NCBI GenBank assembly: GCA_964627995.1
Contig: CAZVLN010000012.1
Coordinates: 1-60,865 of the forward strand
Reading direction: 5' to 3'
DNA length: 60,865 nucleotides
Source: JAWLFI01 sp964627995
GTDB lineage: Bacteria > Bacteroidota > Bacteroidia > Chitinophagales > Saprospiraceae
Made by a program: the position numbers and the translations under genes
In this document: positions 1-8,204 of the stretch, in pieces
How positions within the stretch are numbered: position 1 is the stretch's first letter
Layout: every line of letters begins with the position of its first letter
Notes under the pieces: model-generated
What the model was told of the DNA's origin: nothing
What the model saw: only the letters and a program-made list of their open reading frames with translations
Database searches by the model: none

Positions 1-40
1 TTCAGATCTCTGTAGTTTATCTCTAATCTAAAGAATTCCT

Positions 41-110
41 TTTTAGGGGCCTGCGTGCCCTGCGGGCGTCGGCGATACGTTTCGCCACTCGTTCAGTGAG
101 TAACCTTTGT
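41..110 (+). repeat. GC-rich hairpin element, class II, copy 1
   Basis: A GC-rich block in an AT-rich surrounding. It begins with a T-run followed by AGGGGCC, contains a short hairpin (GCCC/GGGC), then GGCG-atacgttt-CGCC and ACTCGTTCAGT. The segment TACGTTTCGCCACTCGTTCAGT is repeated exactly at about 34305-34326 in another copy of the family. The remaining bases of 1-268 hold no gene I can support; an open frame at 107-385 overlaps the DUF3703 pseudogene in the wrong frame and is not credible. Confidence 0.6.
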
Positions 111-268
111 CAGGCTACCACGAAACGGGTTTAGTCGGAAATATGCCATCCAAGACAAAATCCTTCGTATATTTCCAGCGGTCCGTTGGTTTGGTGCCAA
201 ACCGTTCTAGAACACTTAAAGAACGAGGTGTTGCGATTAAATTGAATGTAAAGTCGATAAAAACTGAC

Positions 269-666
269 ATGAAGTTTTATACATCTATGCTGAAAAGTTT
301 GGAGCCTTTTTTTTCGAAAAAGAGCTCTCAGATTACCGAACGGGTTACTCCAACGGTAACTTTAAAAATGCCTGGAACCATTTAGAGCACGCGCACATCA
401 TCGGACAGCGGTATCCCTATTCACACAGCTATGTCCATTGGAAGATGCTTCAATTTGGATTCAAAATCAAAAGTGTTAAATAAATATTTGGACAAATCTC
501 ACGACTCGTTTTCGGGGGCGTGAAATCATTCGTCGGGAAGATCCCGGTTGGAAACCCGGGCGGGGCAAATATGCCCCCGTTAAAACCCTTCCCGATTGAA
601 ATAGAACTAAAGAAGATGTTTGCAAAAGAAGTAATGGGTAGGGTCATAAATATAAGGTGGTTATAA
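269..666 (+). pseudogene. DUF3703-family protein, broken by a frameshift and a nonsense codon
   Basis: Translated in two frames, this region gives a nearly full-length DUF3703-like protein. The start at 269 reads MKFYTSMLKSLEPFF, then a run of eight T (307-314) shifts the frame. The next frame continues with FEKELSDYRTGY, AWNHLEHAHIIGQRYP, YVHWKMLQFGFKIK and, after an in-frame TAA at 481-483, GQISRLVFGGVKSFVGKIPVG and ANMPPLKPFP. The TAA sits where the family, as I remember it, has Glu, so a single G-to-T change would explain it. The family has no established function that I know of. Two independent lesions argue for a decayed gene rather than a sequencing error, although the T-run alone could be one. 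Confidence 0.7.
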
Positions 667-679
667 AAAGCCTTGCCAT

Positions 680-3196
680 TTACTTTAAACCCGTCCCAAA
701 CTTGTTCTTTTGACCTGAATTATTTTTGGAAAGCATCGAAATCAAAACGTTAATAAAAGGAATTAAAAACTTAGGGTTGTTACTCTCTTTATACACCTGC
801 TCTGCTTCTTCTATGATTTTTTGAGCTTTTTTAGGATCAGGGTATTGCTCTAATTTCACCATTGTGTAGTAGAGCATAATGTCACTATCTGAAATGGGTT
901 TTCTTCCTTTTATTGAAGATCGCAGGTTTTCAATCTGTTCTATTCTCATGGTAATGGCAGAAGCTTTCCCATTTGCCAGGAATGTAGACTCATTAGCTAT
1001 GATGTCATCATAGACTCGCTGATCATCAGGGAGAGCTTCTTCTGACTCTAGCGTATGCTCTAAAGATGCTTTTGCCTTATAATATTTTTCAATTATACTG
1101 GTTAGATAAGAACTTCCATATAAATGATGTAAATCTGTGGCCAGATTGCGTTTTTCTTTGTCAATTTGATACTTTTTATCACTTTGATCCGTGTCGGATA
1201 GCTGATTGGCTTGTTCTAATAAGCTTTTTACTTTAATCTCTAAAGAGGCTACTATTCCTGCTTTTTCAAAGTTTTCTAAATTTTCCAGCGCTTTTTTCTT
1301 TTTTTGTAATTGAATGGACATAGCTCTGAGCTCGTTAACTAAAGCCTCCTGATCAATGTGAGAAACGGAAGGGGTGAAACTTTCCTTAAACTCTTGCTGA
1401 CTTAGACTTATATAAACTTCAACATCCAACTCTCTGGATTCCGTTATTTGTAGGTCAATTTCTACATCGGATCCCTTTACTAAGTCTCGTTCCAAATCTG
1501 AAGCTTTAATTTTTATAAAGCCAATTGATTTATTAGCGGCGGGAATATTATCAACGGGACCTTCAAGCACATTTATTATTAAACTGTCCTGAGAGTTCTT
1601 GAAAATATTCTTAGAAATTTGTTTTACAATTGTTTTTTTGAGGGGAAGGATATCTCCTTTCTTGAATACCAGTTCTAGATAGGTTTCTCCTTCTTGGTTA
1701 TCTAACTCTAAAGAAATGTCAAAGGGGACTGGCTGACCATCTATTCTAAACTTTCCCTGGGTGATGCTGATCTCATCAATCGTATGCTCGAGTAGGTCTC
1801 CCTCCGGATTTTGAACTCGCAAATGAAATATATTGGTAACATTGCTGACCAAAGGAAGTCGCTCAGTAAATTTTGGTGTTAAGCGCTTAAGGCCTGAATC
1901 GAAACCACCATCTGACCTGTAAATCCTGTAAAAGTAATCCTCATTGGGGTTGACGACCTGAAATAAAACAGGAGCTTTACTCCTGGTCGTCATTTTATTG
2001 TAGGCAGACTTAATTTCGATCTGGTCTTTATCAAAAGAAGCTTCTTCTTGACTCTTTATTTGTTTTGTTGAAGTAGGCGGTGCAGTTGTTTTCTTTTTTA
2101 CTCCGGCATAGTAGGCGGCTCCTTCCACAACGGCTGTGGTTGGGTCGACGTCAAGGTTTACCGCACAATTAAGCTGCGCATCTAGCTTTTGTTTTATATA
2201 GGGGATATAAGTTGAACCTCCTACCATTAAAGCGAAATGCAAATCTTCTTCTCTTAATTCATTTTTACGAATTATACCTTGCGTGATATCTAAAGTTTTT
2301 TGAACTATCGGATCTATGGCTAATTCCATTTCCTCTCGGGTCACATCAATAAACAATTCTTGTTCTGCACCATCTATGTCTTGGATTTCAATTTCAATTT
2401 CTACTTCTTTAGAATTACTTAGGCTGATCTTAAGTTCTTCTGCCTTGTACAATAGTAGGTTGTAGTATTTAGCAAAAAAACCTCTTTGGTTCTCCAACTC
2501 CTCAGCTATCCTCCCAAAATTACCCTGCGTTAAAATTTTTGGAATAATCACCTCAAATAAAATGGCTTTATCCAAATCCCTTCCACCTAAATAATTATCT
2601 CCTTCATGATCCACAACTTTCATTTCTCCATCTTGAATAGACAAAAGAGCAATATCAAAAGTGCCTCCACCGAAATCATACACTAGCCACTGGCCATTTT
2701 TGAGCTTAACGCTCGATTTATTTACATAAGCCAGTGAAGCTGCAATTGGCTCTTGTAACAGCACAACCTGAGAAAATCCAGCCGCGTGAGCAGCTTCCTT
2801 TGTTGCATTCGATTGCATTGTATCAAAAGAAGCAGGTATCGTAACAACTGCAGCGTCTAATTTTTCCTGTGTTTGAATAAAGTTTTTTAGCTCTTTAAGT
2901 ATAAAGGTGGATAGCTCGACCGGGCTAATCTCTTTTTCCTGGGATTCCACCCAATAAGTGTCCGAAGTTCCTATTTTCCTTTTAAAAGCGCTGATCACAT
3001 TTTTACTATCCTTATGGATCAGCTCTACAGCCTTTTCTCCTACCACTATTCTTTGTTTGCGGAAGCCTACTACGGAAGGCAGGGTTTGCTTAAGACTAAT
3101 TGGGTTTTTAAAAATAAAAACATCCCCATTGTCAAATTTGGCAATAGAAGAATTTGTGGTTCCTAAATCAATACCGAAATTTATCGTATCATTCAT
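680..3196 (-). CDS. Hsp70-family ATPase with divergent C-terminal half
   Basis: An 838-residue Hsp70/DnaK-superfamily protein. The ATPase domain (about residues 1-375) has the phosphate-1 loop GIDLGTTNSS near residue 8, phosphate-2 VYDFGGGTFD near 173 and the adenosine motif LMVGGSTYIPYIK near 325. After a linker (about 375-400) comes a beta-rich region that resembles a substrate-binding domain only loosely, then a charged helical part (about 620-838) with a coiled-coil stretch. It is longer than housekeeping DnaK (about 640) and lacks the usual acidic C-terminal tail. It is last in a three-gene minus-strand operon after a membrane protein and a GrpE-like protein, so I infer a dedicated rather than general chaperone. 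Clients are unknown. Confidence 0.88.
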   Translation of the reverse strand: MNDTINFGIDLGTTNSSIAKFDNGDVFIFKNPISLKQTLPSVVGFRKQRIVVGEKAVELIHKDSKNVISAFKRKIGTSDTYWVESQEKEISPVELSTFILKELKNFIQTQEKLDAAVVTIPASFDTMQSNATKEAAHAAGFSQVVLLQEPIAASLAYVNKSSVKLKNGQWLVYDFGGGTFDIALLSIQDGEMKVVDHEGDNYLGGRDLDKAILFEVIIPKILTQGNFGRIAEELENQRGFFAKYYNLLLYKAEELKISLSNSKEVEIEIEIQDIDGAEQELFIDVTREEMELAIDPIVQKTLDITQGIIRKNELREEDLHFALMVGGSTYIPYIKQKLDAQLNCAVNLDVDPTTAVVEGAAYYAGVKKKTTAPPTSTKQIKSQEEASFDKDQIEIKSAYNKMTTRSKAPVLFQVVNPNEDYFYRIYRSDGGFDSGLKRLTPKFTERLPLVSNVTNIFHLRVQNPEGDLLEHTIDEISITQGKFRIDGQPVPFDISLELDNQEGETYLELVFKKGDILPLKKTIVKQISKNIFKNSQDSLIINVLEGPVDNIPAANKSIGFIKIKASDLERDLVKGSDVEIDLQITESRELDVEVYISLSQQEFKESFTPSVSHIDQEALVNELRAMSIQLQKKKKALENLENFEKAGIVASLEIKVKSLLEQANQLSDTDQSDKKYQIDKEKRNLATDLHHLYGSSYLTSIIEKYYKAKASLEHTLESEEALPDDQRVYDDIIANESTFLANGKASAITMRIEQIENLRSSIKGRKPISDSDIMLYYTMVKLEQYPDPKKAQKIIEEAEQVYKESNNPKFLIPFINVLISMLSKNNSGQKNKFGTGLK

Positions 3197-3258
3197 ATTT
3201 AAAAAGTTTGCAGAGGCGGTGGTAAGTTTTGTTCATGCTGAAAAGGAATTCAATTTAT

Positions 3259-3570
3259 TTATTCAATCACGACAATTGCTCTTTGAATTAAAAGCATTCT
3301 TCCATTTTCCTTATGATAGATGATGGGTTTTATGACTTCGCTAATTACCATATGTTCAAGGTCGTTTGTATTAATCATAGCATCGCAATCCAGGCGAGTA
3401 TCGTCAAAAACCTCTCCTACGGGATTGTGGTACTCTAAGCCCAGTCCTTGGAACTCTCTTTTAATTCTGTTGATACTTCGCGATACTGTTTTTTCTATAT
3501 CAGCATTAGCTATTTTCTTTTCGATATCAAACACCTGATTAATAATTTCTTTAAGATCTGTAGCCTGCAT
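3259..3570 (-). CDS. Miniature GrpE-like nucleotide-exchange protein
   Basis: A 103-residue protein. The C-terminal half, with LGLEYHNPVGEVFDD followed by DLEHMVISEVIKPIIY and ending RMLLIQRAIVVIE, resembles the beta-wing domain of GrpE, the exchange factor that releases ADP from Hsp70. The N-terminal half is a short helix, where a normal GrpE (about 190 residues) has a long dimerisation coiled coil. It starts 2 bp after the stop of the membrane-protein gene and lies 62 bp before the Hsp70 gene, which supports a dedicated exchange factor for that Hsp70. The GrpE assignment is by motif resemblance and genomic context only; a structure prediction would settle it. Confidence 0.6.
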   Translation of the reverse strand: MQATDLKEIINQVFDIEKKIANADIEKTVSRSINRIKREFQGLGLEYHNPVGEVFDDTRLDCDAMINTNDLEHMVISEVIKPIIYHKENGRMLLIQRAIVVIE

Positions 3571-3572
3571 AG

Positions 3573-5357
3573 TTATGGGTTTAAAAATTGCTGTACTTGA
3601 TGCTCGTCTCTATGGACTTTCTGAACTAAACCGGATTCTAATCTATCTAAGCTCGGTCTTCTTCTTTTGGATACCCGTAGAACCTCTTTCGTTTCTTTAT
3701 CTATAAGGTATTTGGCTAATATTTTTTTTTCACTGCTCGCTAAAATAAAAAAGTGATCAGGACTCATGCCATTTTCAATTTCTAATGTAATATCAGAACT
3801 GTTTTTAAAGAAACGGGACTCATGCGTTCTTGGTACTTTTTGAACTTCATCATAATTGAACACTCGATTCTTTAAAAAGAAGTAATCGTTAATAGAGCCC
3901 AAAACCACAGTTCGCTGTTTACTATGACCATCGAAGTGTTTCTCCGGTTCCAATAAGATGCTTTTATTGGTGATAAAACAATTCTCTTGCACGATTGAAT
4001 CGTAATATGTTTTTATCATCATCCCGTTAATTTTAGTCCTTCCTGGTATCCGAGCTAAAAGGTAATTGCAACCAAAAGCTAAGCCTTCCCCTTCTTCAAA
4101 TTCATAATTGATAGAAATAGGTTGAGCGAAATAAATACTATCCTCTATGGTAGGCAATATATAGTGAGTCGAGTCCGTGATACGTATTCTTCTCTCTATG
4201 ACTACATCGCCTCCAATATAATTCACTTCAGCTTTTATTTTAAACTGATGGGTATCTGGGAGATAGGGTTCGAAAGCATCCCAACCCTTTTCAAGCAATT
4301 GATCACCACTTATGTCCCATCCTCTGAGATCACGAAAATTATAGCTTAATTCAACAGTGTTTGAATCTGGATTATAAGTATCAACCGAAAGGGCATATTG
4401 ATCGGAAGGAAAAATTTTATCCCATATTGAATGATTAACTACATAATTCCCTATTAAATTCAAAAAAAACAAACCTAGAATTATCATGAAAACAGCCTTT
4501 AGCACATCATTTTTTTGCTTTTTCGATTCTGAGAAATAAATGACCTCTAAAATTTCATTATAATTCTTCTTCTGTGTCGGATCTTCCTTTTTTAAATAGA
4601 GGCAAATTGATTTCAGTTGTATAAGTGAGCGATAGGAATGAGCGCTTACATTTCCGCTAACGGAATTTAAGTACGCATTTAATAAAGTCTTTAAAAAATT
4701 ATCGAAAATCGTTTTACCAAAACCAATAGGTCTCGCGTAAGCATGTACCAGTTTAGCTTTTCTGGGAGAGGATAGATGCTTGATTTGCTGAAAAGCCTTT
4801 AAAAAACCTACCTTATTTCCTGGGGGCTGATCAATAAATAAAAGGCGAGCATCTTTTAAAAGATCTCCCCAACTCTCATCAATCTTTTGCTTAGACTCAT
4901 CGAGATAAGCAGGGTCTATTTCATTATTTACAGAATTTACTTTTTTTATGATTCCCTTATATTGCTTAGGATTGATATAGCTTTCTCTCTGAATGATATG
5001 TAATGCAGATCTGTAGAAGGCTTGGTTAAAGAAAGGCTTCAACCAATCTTTGAGCCCATTCTCTAGTGCCGTAAATTCATTTAAATCTAATGCTTCTAGA
5101 TTTCCATTTACGAGAAACGCACTTAAACTTTTCTTTTTATGAATAACGGCATAATTAGAAATATTAGCTGTTAGATCATCAAATAGCTTGATTATTTCAT
5201 TTCGGTCCATCTCATAGCCTTTCAGAACTATTGATGATTCTTGACCAAGATCAAAACTAAGTAGGAATTCCTCCTTCTTGTCCATTATGGTATCTCTGGA
5301 TGACAAATCAGAGAATTCGAGATCAAAAAGATCGATTATATTTATAAATTGCTTCAT
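3573..5357 (-). CDS. Single-pass membrane protein of the Hsp70 operon
   Basis: A 594-residue protein of no family I recognise. Residues 1-283 are soluble, helix-rich and have no signal peptide. One strong membrane segment follows at about 286-308 (VFMIILGLFFLNLIGNYVV), preceded by the lysine-rich stretch KKQKND, so the N-terminal part is predicted to be cytoplasmic. The remaining 285 residues, rich in beta-strand patterns, would then be periplasmic. It is first in the operon with the GrpE-like and Hsp70 genes. I infer that it tethers the chaperone to the inner membrane or carries a signal across it; nothing in the sequence proves either. Confidence 0.7.
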   Translation of the reverse strand: MKQFINIIDLFDLEFSDLSSRDTIMDKKEEFLLSFDLGQESSIVLKGYEMDRNEIIKLFDDLTANISNYAVIHKKKSLSAFLVNGNLEALDLNEFTALENGLKDWLKPFFNQAFYRSALHIIQRESYINPKQYKGIIKKVNSVNNEIDPAYLDESKQKIDESWGDLLKDARLLFIDQPPGNKVGFLKAFQQIKHLSSPRKAKLVHAYARPIGFGKTIFDNFLKTLLNAYLNSVSGNVSAHSYRSLIQLKSICLYLKKEDPTQKKNYNEILEVIYFSESKKQKNDVLKAVFMIILGLFFLNLIGNYVVNHSIWDKIFPSDQYALSVDTYNPDSNTVELSYNFRDLRGWDISGDQLLEKGWDAFEPYLPDTHQFKIKAEVNYIGGDVVIERRIRITDSTHYILPTIEDSIYFAQPISINYEFEEGEGLAFGCNYLLARIPGRTKINGMMIKTYYDSIVQENCFITNKSILLEPEKHFDGHSKQRTVVLGSINDYFFLKNRVFNYDEVQKVPRTHESRFFKNSSDITLEIENGMSPDHFFILASSEKKILAKYLIDKETKEVLRVSKRRRPSLDRLESGLVQKVHRDEHQVQQFLNP

Positions 5358-5656
5358 GAATAGTTATGTAAGTAGTTTATCGGAAATAAATCCTAAGATT
5401 GAACACATGCTTTATTTATTCAAAAGATTCAGCGCCAAAATTTAAAGTTTAGCTTTTTGCTTAATTATTATGCAATCAAACTTACCATTTTTTCTCCTTG
5501 TGGTTCAATTCTGACCTATAGAGGCTTATTCGATACAATATCTCGTCAGCGTTGATGAGTTTACTTTCGTTGTCATAATGGCTGGCCCAGTGGGGCTACA
5601 ATAATTTGTATCAGCTCTGGATGCTGTTCCCTTTCTGTAGGCTGCCTTCATTTTAG

Positions 5657-5935
5657 GATGTTCCAAAATTTGCTGCCTACGATGTAAGTGCTGAAGAATT
5701 AGAAAAATATTTAGGCGTTTATTCATCCGAAGAAATTCCATTAAAATTCACCATCACGAAAGAGGAGCAAGCCTTAATGGTACAAGCAACTGGACAACCC
5801 TCATTTCCGCTCGAAGCAACCGAAAAGGATAAGTTTAAATTTGAACAGGTTGGAGTTGTTTTGCAGTTTAATCCCTCAGAGCAAAAGATGATATTGAACC
5901 AGGGGGGTGCTCAATATACATTCGTGAAAGAATAA
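5657..5935 (+). pseudogene. C-terminal remnant of a serine-hydrolase-type protein
   Basis: An open 92-codon stretch without a start, preceded in frame by a stop at 5654. It reads FAAYDVSAEELEKYLGVYSS, then IPLKFTITKEEQALMVQATG, FPLEATEKDKFKFEQVGVVL and ends MILNQGGAQYTFVKE. This pattern is the small beta-barrel domain found at the C-terminus of many Bacteroidota beta-lactamase-fold serine hydrolases. The catalytic domain is absent: 5358-5656 contains no matching coding sequence, only AT-rich DNA. I read it as the tail of a deleted gene at the edge of the Hsp70 operon. Confidence 0.6.
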
Positions 5936-6386
5936 TAATTAGTACTCCATAATCCGCAATTTGCCCCCAGTGAGCGGGCTAGCTGCGGAGGTACAGAGCC
6001 GGCAAGAGTTTCTTTCCTTTTATATTTTACAGTGTAATTAGCAATCTTTTCAGTGATTGGTATTGTTAAGCAATTGCAAAATCAGTGATACTGTTACACA
6101 CAAGCGGCTAGGGTTTTACTTTCATAAGGAAAGATGAAGGTGTTCTGCAAAAAAAAGATGACGATTACGTGGAAGGCTTAAATCGCATCATTATTAAACT
6201 AAGGTATTAATATACGACTATTTAGCAGCGGCCTGCAGTAGAGGACAATTTTTTTCCTATCTTTAATCATCGACAATGTGGTAATAATAGTTGAGGATTC
6301 ATATACTACCGTTGGGCTTCACGCTAACCTAAGATAAGGGGTGATGAATTCTCAAGAATTCCAATTTTTGATAAAAGTGGATTACA
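5936..6386. other. Gene-free stretch with a possible outer-membrane-protein tail
   Basis: No complete gene is visible in these 450 bases. At 6112-6210 on the plus strand there is a 32-residue open stretch after an in-frame stop. It reads GFTFIRKDEGVLQKKDDDYV, then EGLNRIIIKLRY and a stop; a final beta-strand ending in Tyr would suit an outer-membrane barrel. It may be the 3' end of another deleted gene. It is too short to be certain. Confidence 0.3.
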
Positions 6387-6608
6387 ATGAAGAATTACAA
6401 GAAAATCATAAGAATCAGACCTGATATTCGATTTGGGAAACCCTGTGTCCGTGAGACGAGAATTTCTGTGTATGATGTTCTGAGTTGGTTGGCTTCAGGT
6501 ATGACTCCAAAAGATATTATTGAAGACTATCCCGAGCTTTTAACAGAAGATATACAAGCTTGCTTGGCATACGCTGCTGATAGAGAACACCGTATTAGAG
6601 TGGCTTGA
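6387..6608 (+). CDS. DUF433 antitoxin-like protein
   Basis: A 73-residue DUF433 protein. Its N-terminus (IIRIRPDIRFGKPCVRETRI) is the typical DUF433 opening and is followed by a helix-turn-helix-like region (VYDVLSWLASGMTPKDIIED). Members usually act as antitoxin and DNA-binding autorepressor for a PIN-like DUF5615 toxin encoded just downstream. Here the stop overlaps the next start by one base (TGATG at 6606-6610), a translationally coupled arrangement. The toxin gene is interrupted, so this may be an orphaned antitoxin. Confidence 0.8.
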   Translation: MKNYKKIIRIRPDIRFGKPCVRETRISVYDVLSWLASGMTPKDIIEDYPELLTEDIQACLAYAADREHRIRVA

Positions 6609-6952
6609 TGAAATTACTTTTTGATCAAAATATTTCCTTTAGAATAGTCTCGAAGCTGGCGGATAAATTTCCAGAAGCTCGACAACTGCGTGAATTAGGG
6701 GTGGAGAATTCAACTGACAGATAAATTTGGGAATATGCGAAACAAAATAACTATTCGATAGTAACATTTGATGCCGACTTTTATGATATGTCAAATCTAT
6801 ATGGTCATCCTTCTAAAATAGTATGGCTTAGAACAGACAATCGACGAACATCAGATCTTGCAAACCTTCTAATAAATAAGAGTTTGATTATTCAAGCATT
6901 TTTGGAAGATAAATCATATGAAAATATTGCATGTATAGAGGTTGACGACTAA
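6608..6952 (+). pseudogene. DUF5615 PIN-like toxin with an internal stop
   Basis: The frame starting at 6608 gives MKLLFDQNISFRIVSKLADK, then FPEARQLRELGVENSTDR, a TAA at 6722-6724, and continues in the same frame with IWEYAKQNNYSIVTFDADFY to a stop at 6950-6952. DUF5615 proteins have a PIN-like fold with acidic residues in LLFDQN and VTFDADF, both present here, and are presumed RNases. The stop falls where relatives, as I recall, have Glu before IWEYA, so one G-to-T change would have inactivated a complete gene. Reading frame and motifs are otherwise intact, which suggests recent loss. Confidence 0.75.
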
Positions 6953-7117
6953 TCAAAATAAAGCAAAGCTAATCCTATTGCGGTGGTGGCTTAGCGATCA
7001 ATTCCAGGCTTTTAGTTTCTATTATAGTTTCTGGTTAATTTACCGCCGCTCAAAATGGGATAAACTTGGGGTTCGGCAGTTACTGCTGCAGTAACACCTT
7101 ATTAAAATAATGATATT

Positions 7118-7822
7118 ATGAATTACATATTAAGTGTTTTTTTCCTACTTTTTTCCTTCGCTGCATTTGGACAGCATGTCTCAGTGGTCGATATAAATGA
7201 GGGAGGGGTTCCTGCCAGCGAGACTGAAGTCTTTGACTATATTCATAGCGACTATGAGTTATCGAATGAGAACCTGATTGCAACGCTTCAGGGTTTTGTT
7301 ACGGATTCAGAAAAAGCTGATTTATCCGATTTATTTAATGTTTTTTGGGATAAAGCCAATGAGTTAGGAGCCAATTCCTTTCGATGGAAAAAGGGGGGAA
7401 GGATTGGGGATACTATTGCGGTGGAGATTTCCATATTCAACTTGAATGATATGGAATTTGACGAGATGGCTTCATTGTACCCTTCAAATATGGTTTTTAT
7501 CCTTGGTGATATTAGTAAAAAGCAGAAAACGAGAAAAATTAAGTTCAATGGGGACAAGATTAGGCTAGGACCGATGGAGTATATCGCCTATCAAAACCAG
7601 GTGGGCGAAGAGGCAATCCTGAAAATTGGAGGGCTCCTCGGCGCGAAAGTCTGGATTAGTGGGAGAGAGAATAGGCCGCCGAGCTTTTATTCACTAAGTA
7701 GTTTTGGGGTAGGGCCAAATAGACAAGGCCAGGTGGGCCTGTCCTTTAATACTGGCCGTATTTATCCCGCTCCGCTAAATTTTGGTTATTTTTTGATACA
7801 TATTCTTTCAGAGCACAGGTAG
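7118..7822 (+). CDS. Secreted protein of unknown function
   Basis: A 234-residue protein with a clear signal peptide (MNYILSVFFLLFSFAAFGQ, cleavage probably after about residue 18). No family is recognised. The mature part has a region reading FNVFWDKANELGANSFRWKK, which resembles small periplasmic Bacteroidota proteins that handle a conserved ANS motif, but this is weak. It stands alone: upstream is the decayed toxin-antitoxin pair, downstream a GC-rich repeat and acs on the same strand. Expected location is periplasm or outer membrane. Confidence 0.65.
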   Translation: MNYILSVFFLLFSFAAFGQHVSVVDINEGGVPASETEVFDYIHSDYELSNENLIATLQGFVTDSEKADLSDLFNVFWDKANELGANSFRWKKGGRIGDTIAVEISIFNLNDMEFDEMASLYPSNMVFILGDISKKQKTRKIKFNGDKIRLGPMEYIAYQNQVGEEAILKIGGLLGAKVWISGRENRPPSFYSLSSFGVGPNRQGQVGLSFNTGRIYPAPLNFGYFLIHILSEHR

Positions 7823-7953
7823 CTCTTGCTCTTTTAGATTGTGTTCTTTGATGGTAATAACACGAGGGCAATTTCGTGTTCAATTCAATGACAGAATCAA
7901 AATGTTTATTTTCATTTCATTTCTTTAGATCGCAGCAAGAATAAACAACTATT

Positions 7954-8092
7954 GCGCTAGCGATGCGGCGGGTGCCGCCACCGGCGGCAGTCCAATCCCC
8001 AACTCGTTGGGGAGCAGGACCGAACGAAGGTGGAGCCCAAAGCGTAGCGCCGCTCTATCCGCCGTAGGCGATGGAGCGGAGCGCCCAAAAAA
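7954..8092 (-). repeat. GC-rich hairpin element, class II, copy 2
   Basis: A GC-rich block between the secreted-protein gene and acs. Read on the minus strand it opens TTTTTTGGGCGC, then has a nested stem around GGCGATGG/CCGCC, the linker GGCGCTACGCTT, a CCCCAA-ctcg-TTGGGG hairpin (7997-8012), and ends GCCGCATCGCTAGCGC. The opening, the CTACG linker and the CATCGCT end are shared with the copy at 34264. The rest of 7823-8204 is AT-rich DNA without a recognised gene; it must contain the acs promoter. Confidence 0.6.
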
Positions 8093-8204
8093 TCAAAATA
8101 ATCTAGGGCGGAATATCGACTGGACGAGTAAGGAACGTGCATTTTGATATCTGAGTGAAAGGCGGTATATTGAAACACATCCATAAGATCATAAAATATA
8201 ATAT

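Noticed and set aside
107..385. Open frame of 92 codons at the window start
   Set aside because: It overlaps the DUF3703 pseudogene, agrees with that family only for a short part after codon 54 and then leaves the frame at the T-run; the upstream half matches nothing.
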